A stretch of 64,000 bases of DNA, from the NCBI RefSeq assembly GCF_964204865.1, contig NC_135258.1, positions 4,145,001-4,209,000 of the forward strand, written 5' to 3'. How positions within the stretch are numbered: the first letter of the stretch is position 1; the number at the start of each line of letters is the position of its first letter. The DNA is from Styela clava. Lineage: Eukaryota; Chordata; Ascidiacea; Stolidobranchia; Styelidae. The notes under the pieces were generated by a model. The model was not told the origin of the DNA. It worked only from the letters and a program-made list of their open reading frames with translations, and did no database searches. The translations under genes were made by a program, and so were the position numbers. Shown piece after piece: positions 35,726 to 46,199 of the stretch.

Positions 35726-37336
35726 ATTATAACTCAGCCTTTCTGAAAAACCAAGTTGGGAACATTTATGAAGGAAGGCTGCAAATGAGTAATATTCAAA
35801 TAATACAGCAAAATAAATACACAAACCTTTTAGTTTTCTTTTTTGTTGGCAAATCTGATTTGAAAGTTCCATTTTTAAAATGTGGAAGCAAAAGTTCGTC
35901 ATGGATGCTTGTTTGAGACCTGCCAGGTGCAGATTCTTCCTGTAGATCTCGGAATAGTAAACCTGAACAGAAAGTTTTCTTTGATGAGTGTTTAATTTCA
36001 GTTGGCAATAGGGCAATATCTCAAAAACCCCTTACTATAAGAAAACGTTTCCAAACAAGGAAAAAAAATAATATAACTGAAAGATTGGGAACCACAGCTA
36101 TAAGTTATTGAGGGAAAAATAAAATGAAAAAAATATAGCAAACTTAACGACGCGCAGATTAGAAATAGCAGTTAAATTACAATGTATATGTCAATGGCCC
36201 GATCTCCAGCACATCTGGTTGACCAACCGTCAAATTACACATGTATTTACATTTCAATCAATTTTTCTCACCTTTTACATTCGGTGGAGCCATGTATTTA
36301 TGAGAGAGAACCTCGTTTATTATTGGACGTTTACGAGGAAAAAACTGCAGCATCCATTCCAGTAAATCTTTTGCAACTTCTGCATCTGGAACTAAAAGTC
36401 CATCCAGGTTCAGGTTTTTATGGTTTTTCATGAAATGATTCCATAGATCCTTTTCGTCACCAAAGGGATGTTTACCGTCACTCCATATATAGTAAACAAT
36501 GACAGCTAGTGAATATATGTCTGTTTTTTGAGAAGTTGGAAATCCAGGCACAAATGATTCAGGGGGTCTGTAACCGTCAGTACCGAGACCTTTTCTGGTG
36601 TAAACTGTTTGTGTCTTTGACTCTATGACTTCACTTATGCCATAATCACCAATTTTGACAACTTTTTGATCCAGGGATAAAATACATTATCAGGTTTAAG
36701 ATCTTTATGCACCACGAGTTTATCATGAATGTATAAAGTTCCAGCAAATAACTGTTTTGCAAAATCAAGCGCAAGTTCAGGATCGAATGTGATTTCGGCT
36801 TTCTTTCGATTTTCTACAAAACCTCTCAAGTTATTTTGGTTACATTTGTCCATTGCAATGTACATATACTTCATTGGACCTTGTTGGTATTCGTCTGAAT
36901 GTATCACAGAGACTACATGGGTGTGTGGGTTCAGAAGGAGAAGAATTTTTGCTTCTTCCACACTTTGTTCGTTGTATTCAACAAATTTTATTGCAATCGG
37001 ACGAGTTCCATAAGTTGCACTCGATATTTCTTTCATATACGTCACCATGGTTTGAAATTTTCTTGTTCCGAAACATTAAAATAGATTCGGATAGATTGAT
37101 CGATTCTGTAAAAAGAGAATAAATATAGAAAATCAAAATGTTTTAATGTATTTATGATATAAAATAAGTTATTGCCAAAAAGGCGAATCAGGTAAAATCT
37201 GAGAGATTTAAAATATTTTCAGATGCTGGCTACTCCTTAACCTCACTAACCAAGTAGCTGGAAGCAATACTGATCAATAGGTTGCTGGTTTAAAACCAAA
37301 CACGACAATTATAACAGAAATTAAAATACAGGACAT

Positions 37337-37410
37337 AAAGGCTCGACGGTGTAGTGCATTGTGCTAAGCGTTAGGAATAGGCGTTAGGAATATGCGTTAT
37401 ATATACGTTA
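37337..37410 (+). repeat. SINE head fragment in intron 1 of copy 4
   Basis: GGCTCGACGGTGTAGTGCAT, then GCTAAGCGTTAGGAATA, matches the head of the SINE in intron 1 of copy 2 read in reverse. The body is gone and a GCGTTAGGAATA/GCGTTATATATACGTTAG stutter follows. Confidence 0.6.
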
Positions 37411-37472
37411 GGTAAATTTTAAACAAACCAACCTTCACTATCTTCAGCTTCAAGTTCTTCGTTTTCCTCCAT

Positions 37473-39296
37473 TTTCAGATTTCTTTTGAGATTTGTTAAT
37501 TCTACATTTTGGTCAGTTCATGCCAAGCTAATTAAACCAAACTTTTGAATGAAAATACGTTGAATGAACCAATCAAACTAAAACCTAAAACAGCACTAGC
37601 CGTATTTGAAAATAAGAAATGCATATATATGGTTCATTCCTTAGAATCGGATTGAGATATAGACAGTGTTTTACAGATTCACAACGGGCTCTATTCATTA
37701 ACTTTTTCTCTTCCCTTTATAAGTTCTTTCCCCATAAAAAGATTTGATTGGTTTTGCCTTGTTCTCAGCAATAATATACTATTAATTAATTTAATTAATT
37801 TTTCCTAGAAAATATTATTTGTAACGCTGTATGCATCTCATAGTTAGTTAAATCAAAAGTATATAACTTATGTCTGCTTGTATGTTGGGAGCAAAAATTT
37901 GAAAAATATAGTCAAAAAGTATTATTCTTCACCTATCATTTTGGGTCGTTATAACGGTAAAATAACGGTAGAATTATTAGGAAAAACGCTTCGCCTTCGC
38001 TATTGTATGTTTGAATGATTCATCACTAATTTGGATAAATCCTAAATGCGAAAATTAACTGGTAATTAAACTAAGATCATTTAACCAATTGACCATTTCG
38101 TATCCAACCGTATATTCTTGTAACGAAACTACTTCCAATTATATGTTCGATTTTCTCTCAAAACAAGACCCTATACAAGCAAATCTTTTTACTTAAACTT
38201 TTCTATGGGTATCGTTATTGGCTGTGCAATTAATATGATGAATTTTTATTTATTCTTAATAGAATGACTTAAACCATGGCTAAAGGGCGCTCCGTTTGTA
38301 TTCGTACCAAGATGACGTAAAACCTGAACAACCCTAACCTGATACACATACTATGTTCAGGCTGTGCGCCATCTTGGTACGAATACTTCGGGAGCACCGG
38401 CAAAGTAAATATATTTATCCTAAGTTATATTAACCGAGGAATAAGTTTTAAATATATGTCAGCGAGTTATGAAACGCTCTATTGGCAACCCTTGTAATTT
38501 CTGGGAATTTCCGTAGTTAAAGCTAAGTCAGATTTATAAGAGTCGTGTAGATAAACTTTTCATCTTAATGCTCCTAAATTTCACTTCAATGCGACTAATT
38601 AGCGAGTCTCGGTGCCAATGGAGAGACAATCAACGCAAACCCATCGCCAACGCTCAGCAAAGCCATAGCTTCTCGCGTTCTCGAAGCTATGGCCCTGAAG
38701 TGACATTTTATTGTCAACGTGGAAACTACATATTGCAAATAACTAGCTACTCTTAAAAGCGACTCCACAAAAATAATGAGAATATATTTGAGATTTTCCT
38801 GATATTGAAGTCAATTCTAAAAATGCGACACGTTCGACAAATTCACCTTGAAAAATTCATTAAATATAGTTGTACATGATGTCCATGAGGTATTAAAATA
38901 TTTCATGTCTGAAAAGGTATTTATCCATACCATACATAGTTTGTCGGCCTCTACAGTTGTATTGAATGAAGTAATAATCTTAGATAAACACGGATTAAAC
39001 TAAAACAGACCTTGTTTAGATATATTGAGAAAAAACCTCATAATGAAATTAAATAGGGAATTTTTAGAAACTTTATATAACATGATATGCTACAACAATA
39101 CAACAATGCATTTTGGAAAAGACTTGTACACTCTATTGCTTTCATGGTGTCTTACTTCACTAATCCTACAATTTCCCACTACTTCTGATTATCAAAATAG
39201 TAAGCACCGACATGCTTCCATAAGTAGTTGGGAAGTCTATCGGTACAAGGGGTGGTTTGGATGATTATGTAGATATTTAACAAAATGAGCTAAGTA
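37473..39296. other. 5' flank of copy 4, inverted copy of 7970-9798
   Basis: ATATATGGTTCATTCCTTAG, TCCAACCGTATATTCTTGTA, AACCTGAACAACCCTAACCT and AACAATGCATTTTGGAAAAG segments all appear reversed upstream of copy 2. MITE remnants with GTACCAAGATGACG and GTACGAATACTTCGGGAG lie at 38300-38400. At about 39215 it switches to the shared 3' flank sequence of the kinase genes. Confidence 0.6.
38568..38756 (+). CDS. Small open frame, partner of 8380-8595, unknown
   Basis: A 62-codon frame divergent from copy 4, with MRLISESRCQW, DNQRKPIANAQQS, SRSYGP and NYILQITSYS. Relative to the partner it carries substitutions but no frameshift. No family is recognised; it is probably fortuitous. Confidence 0.2.
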   Translation: MLLNFTSMRLISESRCQWRDNQRKPIANAQQSHSFSRSRSYGPEVTFYCQRGNYILQITSYS

Positions 39297-39304
39297 GTCT
39301 AAAC

Positions 39305-41295
39305 CAGTAGTTCCCAAAATTTTTGTACCATCGCCCCCCTACAGTAGTTTATACAACTTCATTGCCCCCCGGCACTGCAAAATAAATTGAAAGTCTGAAA
39401 CGAATATATTACAGACCAAATACGGAGACAAATCATAGTTTTATAGTGTTTTTGATGGAGATGAATGAGCTTGGTTTTCTTTAGCAAGTTTCTTATTATA
39501 TCTAAAATTACCTCGTTTTACTGATGGAAAGGCGATTTAGTTGTTTTGATAGCAATAGTGTCACGGCTGAAAACCCCCTTTTCACCATATCAGAGGTCGG
39601 AAATGAAAGAATCCAGGATTCTACCTTCTCAAAAACCGCCGTGTACTCTTGCCTTATAGAATTTAACTCTCTAAATTCACCCCGTTTCACATTAAAATAA
39701 TGAATTCAAAATTAATTTTTCAAAACTTATAATAATGATTTAGGTACATCTTATTTATCCCTACAGCCTGATGATCTTCACCGAAATACATGATATATAA
39801 CGGTCTTCGGTAAAATCCATCCCCCATTCCGTCCTCCAGTCCTATCACCAGTTCATAGAATTAATCAGCCATTTGTTTTGGATTTGTGGACTTGGATGGC
39901 TCCGTGGTCGGCAAATTTTAAGTCGCTCGCGGGACAAAATTTAGAGTTGCTTTTCTTTTGCGGATCGCATATATTTTTTGAATGTTAAAAACGGAACATC
40001 GTGCAAAAACTGCGACAATTCGTGAACTCCACTCAGTCGTTTTATTAAAAAATTATTACAATGACATTTAATGTGACGCCAAGATTGGAAGATTTTCTGA
40101 ATGAGCATCACTAATCCTAGTTCTTTGCTTGTTCTTTGTAATGTCCATTTTCAAAAACAATTGTTCGCACAAATTTGTACTTCCGAACATCAAAGTGAAT
40201 ATTTTTGCATGGTTTGTGAAATTTTAATAAAGATTTTTTTTTTGAAGAAGAAGATACATTCTTAAAAAAAATTAAGCAGTGATGAATCTCTCGAATAAAA
40301 TATGAATTTGATTTCCCTATTGCAGTGCAATAACATCAACTTTTCTGCGTGTTTCCAATTGTCTAATTATAATTAAATTGTAGGCTCGTTGAGCGAACAG
40401 CTGTTCAATATAGTTTTTAGGATATAATAAAATTTAGTTTAAACGTGTCCCACGATAAATTCTGTTACGTAAAAAAATAAATGAAATTTAATCCTCGAGC
40501 GTAGATAATAAATAAGATTAATTCATCGTTAAAACCGCCCTTTGGATGTTTACCAGCAAGATGCAAAAATAAACGTAACAATGCCCCCTTTCGCATCCGC
40601 TCAGACACATTCCTCACTAAGACAGACTTTCAGGCGTGGTCGTGAACATTACCTAATTTTCGCGATTTTGAATTATATTCTTTAGTTTTTAGTTGTTTTT
40701 CGGAAATTTAAATAAAAAAAAAGTCAATGTGACATCTTGTTCTCTGGGAGTTTCAGTTTATTTACAGTAATCAAAAATTAGTGTAGAAATAGCTGTGATA
40801 GACTGGGCTAAATTTTTTTATCGGTACTTTTAAAAAGCAGATTGTTGAATGGTATGAATCAGATGTTAGTTTGAAACAAATACTTCATTTTATAGGCAAC
40901 AACTCGCGAAACCACTCTTAAATAAACACTGAACATTTTAGAATGGTAAAGTATGGGAAAAATTGTCGGGGTCAAAGGTCGGGAAAAGATCTATTCAGTG
41001 AAGCGTCCCGGGCCAGATTACTACAGATTTCCCGACCACTGGGATAGACAAACCACCGTACCTTACTGCGAAGACGAGTCCAGCAATCCTTCCGCGTGTG
41101 ACATCGCCCACGTGATTTAAATCTACGAAAGCACGCAGAGTACAGTAATCAAGTGCACGATGCGCCGACCAAAAACAGGTTTTGCGAAATCGCCTCCCTA
41201 TCGCCCCCTTCGACTTTTTTGGAACAACCCCCCCCCCCCCCTCTGTGTCGTTGTCGTCCACCGGGGGGCAATATCGCCCACTCTGCGAATCACTG
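39305..41295 (-). mobile_element. hAT-type transposon, 1991 bp, exact 8-bp target duplication
   Basis: Ends are CAGTAGTTCCCAAAA and GCGAATCACTG. Identical flanks GTCTAAAC lie at 39297-39304 and 41296-41303. The empty site survives in the homologous flanks of copies 3 and 4 (GTAGTCTAAACAAAAAA near 18610 and 33430), which confirms the boundaries. Subterminal GCCCCCC/GGGGGGC motifs occur in both ends. On the minus strand near the left end is a decayed hAT transposase C-terminus, so the transposase reads right to left. A second copy of the right end starts this window. Confidence 0.9.
39508..39690 (-). pseudogene. hAT transposase C-terminal remnant
   Basis: The frame contains FPTSDMVKRGFSAVTLLLSK followed by QLNRLSI. 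This corresponds to the conserved end of hAT-family (ZBED/SCAN-like) transposases, usually S-x-x-VERGFSAV-x-x-LL-x-K-x-RNRL. The upstream catalytic region is not recognisable in the remaining ~1.5 kb, so the element is non-autonomous now. Confidence 0.7.
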
Positions 41296-41454
41296 GTCTA
41301 AACAAAAGTGGCTAAACCCATCACTCTGATCAAATAACGTTTTTTTTTTCAAAACTTTTATACAACTGTTTCTTACTAGTTGGAAAAAATAAACTTGACT
41401 TAGTCTGTAGAAACAAAAAAATATGCACAAGACAAACAAATAATGAAAAGAAAT

Positions 41455-44400
41455 TTAAATGTTGATACTTTTCCAGAATTCATGATCAACAACCTGCTGA
41501 ATTGTTGGTCGTTGGTCTTCATCATCGTTTGTCATTCTTGTGAGCAAATCACTGGCCAAGTGAGGGTTAGGAATCAGTAAAGCACTTGAATCAATAGCTA
41601 CAGTAGAATCGAAGATTAGCCCTTGGTCAATCAGTTTATTAGACCACAATTCATACAAGATGTAACCCACGGAAATAATATCATCTTTAAAGCTGTGATT
41701 ATAGGAGACAAAAGTTGAAAAATAAAAATGCGAACAAATTTTCACATTTTGCATGTCAAGTGAAAACAGAATACAGATTTTAAATATCCAATGAGCAGTA
41801 TTATGTTTATGCAGATGTTGTAGACCACTAACTAACTGTTTTGCATGTATGAGAGCAAGTCTAGGATCAAAAGGAATTTTGTTTTTCTTTCTCTCTTTAT
41901 AATAATCATCAAGAGTTTGGAACTGGCATCTTTCAGTAGCAATAAAACGTTCCCTTGTTTCCTTCAAACGACCATAAGCAATAACAGAGATTACGTTTGG
42001 ATGAAGTGGAAGTTGCTGAAGAGCTTCTAAGTTGTTAAGAAAGTCTTTATCCCAAATACACACCCATATTGCTAAAGGTTTTGTAACTGAATTTGGAAGT
42101 TGTTGTTGACCTTCGTAAACTGTGAAATCCAATCCTTCATGAACCACATTGTCTTTATACCACAAAATGTCATCAGTGAGTTGTATGCGATCTGGAAATG
42201 TCACATTTAAAAAATTTATTTGAAATAAAAAACAATTTATAATAAATCTTGTGTGTCAAATGACAATTTTAATCATGGTCACGGTAAGTATACAGTTCAA
42301 AACACTCTTAGTTTGGCACAATATGTCATAATATTTAGAAAAAATTGAAGAAATACAAATGTCAAGCACTAATAGCTTTAGTTTGCAATGTCACCGTTGC
42401 GTTAATTGTGGTTTATGTGCAGGAACTTTGGAGTTTTCTGAGTTAAATTCAAATGCAAAAAAAAAATTAATACGCTTCAATACAAGGAATAATGAAATAA
42501 ACCTTTCTTACTTTTTGAGTTCAGAGCTGCCTTTCTATTCTTTTCTTTGGCTTCAAGGTATTTTGCAAAGTGGAAATTATTAACAAGCTTTGATAATGAA
42601 GTTGCAACTTGTGAAGAATGACTGAAATTAGATTGATTAGTATTTGTAGAAAAAGTTATTTGATTGTTACGAATACGTTTTATTACCTATTGCTATGGCC
42701 CATCCCTCCATGATAACAGCCATGTTAGATACATTAATAAGAATATATATATCCGTAACAACATGTTTAATCAAGGATAAGTGTGACCAGGATTCTTATT
42801 TTGAATTTATGTTTATTTTAGATTTGGTAATGTCTCATTTGAAAAAATACTTCTGCAGTGGGAACTATTCTTGGTAAATCTATAATATATTGTTCACGAA
42901 AAATATCTGTGAGACAGCCACAATTTGTGAAACAATTACAAAACATGGCTGGCTCAATAGACAAGGGTTCTATTTGCTACCGCGAAAAAAAATATGGGTC
43001 GATTTCCTACGACGTATATATACCCTTGTTTGATAATTCGCAAGCTAGAAACCAAGTTTATTGGAATGTGTAAATAAGAACATTCGAGTAGAACGAACAA
43101 ATTGCTGACTTCTCAATGCTGTATAGGGGTCATGTAACATGTAACCACCGGTCGGTCATGGCTTTCTCCACTAAAAAGCCCATGCATCTGAAACAAATAA
43201 ATGGTTAACTAATCCCATACCCGACATGGACTGCTAACTGAACGAGAGGCAGTGGTATGCCATATGATTAAGCCGTTTTTCGACTTACTTCTCCTCGTTG
43301 ATAAAAATTATAACTCAGCCTTTTTGCAAAAGCAAGTTGGGAACATTTATGAAGAAAGACTGCAAACGAGTAATATTCAAATAATACAGCAAAATAAATA
43401 CACAAACCTTTTAGTTTTCTTTTTTGTTGGCAAATCTGATTTGAAAGTTCCATTTTTAAAATGTGGAAGCAAAAATTCATCATGGATGCTTGTTTGAGAC
43501 CTGCCAGGTGCAGATTCTTCCTGTAGATCTCGGAATAGTAAACCTGAACAGAAAGTTTCCTTTGATAAGTGTTTAATTTCAGTTAGCAATAGGGCAATAT
43601 CTCAAAAACCCCTTACTATAAGAAAACGTTTCCAAACGGGGAAAAAAATAATATAAGAAAAAGGTTGGAAACCACAGCTATAAGTTATTGAGGGAAAAAT
43701 GAAATGAAAAAAAAATATAGCAAACTTCACGACGCGCAGATTAGAAATAGCAGTTAAATTACAATGTATATGTTAATGGCCCGATCCCCAGCACATCTAG
43801 TTGACCATCAAAATACCCATGTATTTACATTTCAATCAATTTTTCTTACCTTTTACATTCGGTGGAGCCATATATTTATGAGAGAGAACCTCGTTTATTA
43901 TTGGACGTTTACGAGGAACAAACTGCAGCATCCATTCCAGTAAATCTTTTGCAACTTCTTTGTCTGGAACTAAAAGTCCATCCAGGTTCAGGTTTTTGTG
44001 ATTTTTCATGAAATGATTCCATAGATCCCTTTCGTCACCAAAGGGATGTTTACCGTCACTCCATACATAGTAAACAATGACAGCCAGTGAATATATGTCA
44101 GTTTTTTGAGAAGTTGGAAATCCAGGCACAAATGATTCAGGGGGTCTGTAACCGTCAGTACCGAGACCTTTTCTGGTGAAAATTGTTTGAGTCTTTGACT
44201 CTATGACTTCACTTATGCCAAAATCACCAATTTTGACAACTTTTTGATCCAGGGATAAAAACACATTATCAGGCTTAAGATCTTTGTGCACCACAAGTTT
44301 ATCATGAATGTATAAAATTCCAGCAAATAACTGTTTTGCAAAATCAAGTGCAAGTTCAGGATCGAATGGGATTTCGGCTTTCTTTCGATTTTCCACAAAA

Positions 44401-44896
44401 CCTCTCAAGTTGTCTTGGTTACATTTGTCCATTGCAATGTACATATATTTCATTGGACCTTGTTGGTATTCATCTGAATGTATCACAGAGACTACATGAG
44501 TGTGAGGGTTCAGTCGATAAAGAATTTTTGCCTCTTCCACACTTTGTTTGTTGTATTGAACAAATTTTATCGCAATCGGACGAATTCCATAAGTTGCACT
44601 CGATATTTGTCCTTCATATACATCACCATGGTTTGAAATTTTTCTATCTCGAAACAGCAAAATAGAATCGGAGAGTTTGGTCGAGTCTGAAAAGGGAGAA
44701 TAAAATAGAAAATAAAAAGATTTAATATATTTATGATATAAAATAAATTATTGCCAAGCAGATCACTAACCAAGTAGCACCCAATAGTGATCGAAAGGTT
44801 GCTTGTTCAAAACTACACGAGGCAATTGGGAGCAAGAAATAAAAATACAAACCAACCTTCACTATCTTCAGATTCACTTTCTTTATTTTCCTCCAT
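41455..44896 (-). CDS. Tandem kinase-pseudokinase protein, copy 5 (intact)
   Basis: Exons: 44896-44857, 44686-43850, 43543-43408, 42621-42512, 42191-41455; GT-AG borders and phases 1,1,2,1; 619 aa. Exon 1 is MEENKESESEDSE. The kinase has AIK, HKDLKPDN, DFG and PPE. The pseudokinase exon is 737 nt, one codon shorter than in copies 1, 2 and 4. It reads AIWVCIW at the lysine site and HWIFKIC at the catalytic loop, with no DFG. The intron between exons 4 and 5 is about 320 nt, much shorter than in copies 1-4, through a deletion. A hAT element has landed in its 3' flank (39305) and another in its 5' flank (45130). Function unknown. Confidence 0.85.
43122..43305 (+). repeat. SINE 3'-half fragment in intron 3 of copy 5
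   Basis: CCGGTCGGTCATGGCTTTCT through ACTTACTTCTCCTCG is in the same order as in copies 1, 3 and 4. Inherited insertion. Confidence 0.7.
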
Positions 44897-45129
44897 TTTC
44901 ATACTTTTCTCATATTTGACAATTCCAACCAAAGTAAATTAAACTAAATTAAATTTAACTACTAGGAGAAAAAAGGTTAAAATTTCACTAGCCGTCATAC
45001 AAAAGACGGAATGATATGTTTGGTTAAAAGTGACTTTTGCTATACATATTTAGATGATGTTATATAATTTCATGATGGGCGCGGTTTTCTGTGTTCATGT
45101 TCCTCCCTTATCCCAGCCTTGTTCTAAGC

Positions 45130-46015
45130 CAGCGTTCCCCAACCTTTTTTGGTCGCGGACTATTTTCTCACCGGCGAAAACCTTTGCGGACTCAACGTGC
45201 GTTTTTTACAACCGTACTCTGTGTGAAGAAGTAATAAAACGAAATACAACAGAATTTTAACGAATTTCAAAATGGGAAAATGGATTCGCCGCAATTGCGC
45301 GTTTGTTAAAAGAGCCGACTTTTTTTAGTGTATGAATGGCCATTTCTGTCGCACAATATTCAATCTATGACAACAACGAGAATTTAAAATGTGTTTCTAT
45401 TTTAATTTAATTATGTTCATGGTCACTCGCGGTTGCGTCTACTTATGACAAGATGAAAGCATTACTTCTTTAAAATGCCACGGCAATCTGCGAACATATT
45501 AATATGAGAATATATTGCCCGATTATATTTAGCTTTGATAAATATTTTTTTGCGATCTTGCGTATCTGTAATCGCCGTTAGACACCTACCAGAAAAAAAA
45601 TTATTCCTCATTATTCGAGCTCGCGAGAAACACCACTCGGGTAATATCCACGCTTGTGCCGGCCGACTCGTGTTTTCATCGATGTGAGTTGTGTAATCCA
45701 ATCGTTTGATTAAGCGACGCGCAAGTGACCTGTCGCGTCACCTGTTACCAAATTTTCGAATAGTAAATTGCTATTTTAATAGTTTGTATGTATTTGAATA
45801 TAAGCCCAGCCCTACTCAGTAACCAGTAATTATTGACTCGATTAAACTTGAATAAACTTGGTTTTTATGTTTGATGTAAATCCCAACGTAACTTGGCTGA
45901 TGGTTAAGTTTACCAAAAACGTTTGCGACCCGCAGTGAATTTATGGCTCGCTGCGGACTCATTTAAACGCTCCGCGGACTTATTTGAGACCGCGGACTCG
46001 GGTTGGGAAACACAG
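45130..46015. mobile_element. hAT-type element, 886 bp, in the copy 5 upstream flank
   Basis: The left end CAGCGTTCCCCAACCTTTTT pairs with the right end GGGTTGGGAAACACAG. GCGGACT motifs recur in both subterminal regions. Flanks TTCTAAGC (45122-45129) and TTCTAATC (46016-46023) match at 7 of 8. Sequence on either side continues the copy 1-type flank (compare 4330-4410). No transposase was recognised. Confidence 0.8.
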
Positions 46016-46199
46016 TTCTAATCAACTCATGTTCGCTTCTTTGTTCGTCGCAAAACACCTCATGAAGAATATTCCAATATTGCCTGTTTTAAAATAAGAT
46101 TTGAAGTAAGCTGTTAGGCTATGAGTAACAACTTTTATCACTTATTAGTTATGCAACACGAAAGGGCACAACCATAAATTTTTTGCTCCTGGAATTCAC

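Larger units (their letters stand above)
33593..37472 (-). pseudogene. Tandem kinase-pseudokinase, copy 4: frameshifts in the kinase exon
   Basis: Exons: 37472-37433, 37105-36272, 35962-35827, 35043-34934, 34332-33593. Exon 1 reads MEENEELEAEDSE. Exon 2 is 834 nt instead of 837. Two bases are missing before the EISSATYG segment (near 37030) and one in the A run of GATAAAATAC (near 36678), so the net change is three, but the frame is wrong across most of the N-lobe and catalytic loop. The DFG site has also become DYG. Exons 3-5 are intact. The pseudokinase reads AIWVSIL at the lysine site and HWIFKIG at the catalytic loop. This copy is the inverted partner of copy 2. Expression of the intact second half alone cannot be excluded. 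Confidence 0.8.

Noticed and set aside
40995..41261. Minus-strand 88-codon frame MDDNDTEGGGG... inside the hAT element
   Set aside because: The Gly run is the C homopolymer read in reverse, and the second copy at the window start is length-variable there. No transposase motif is present.
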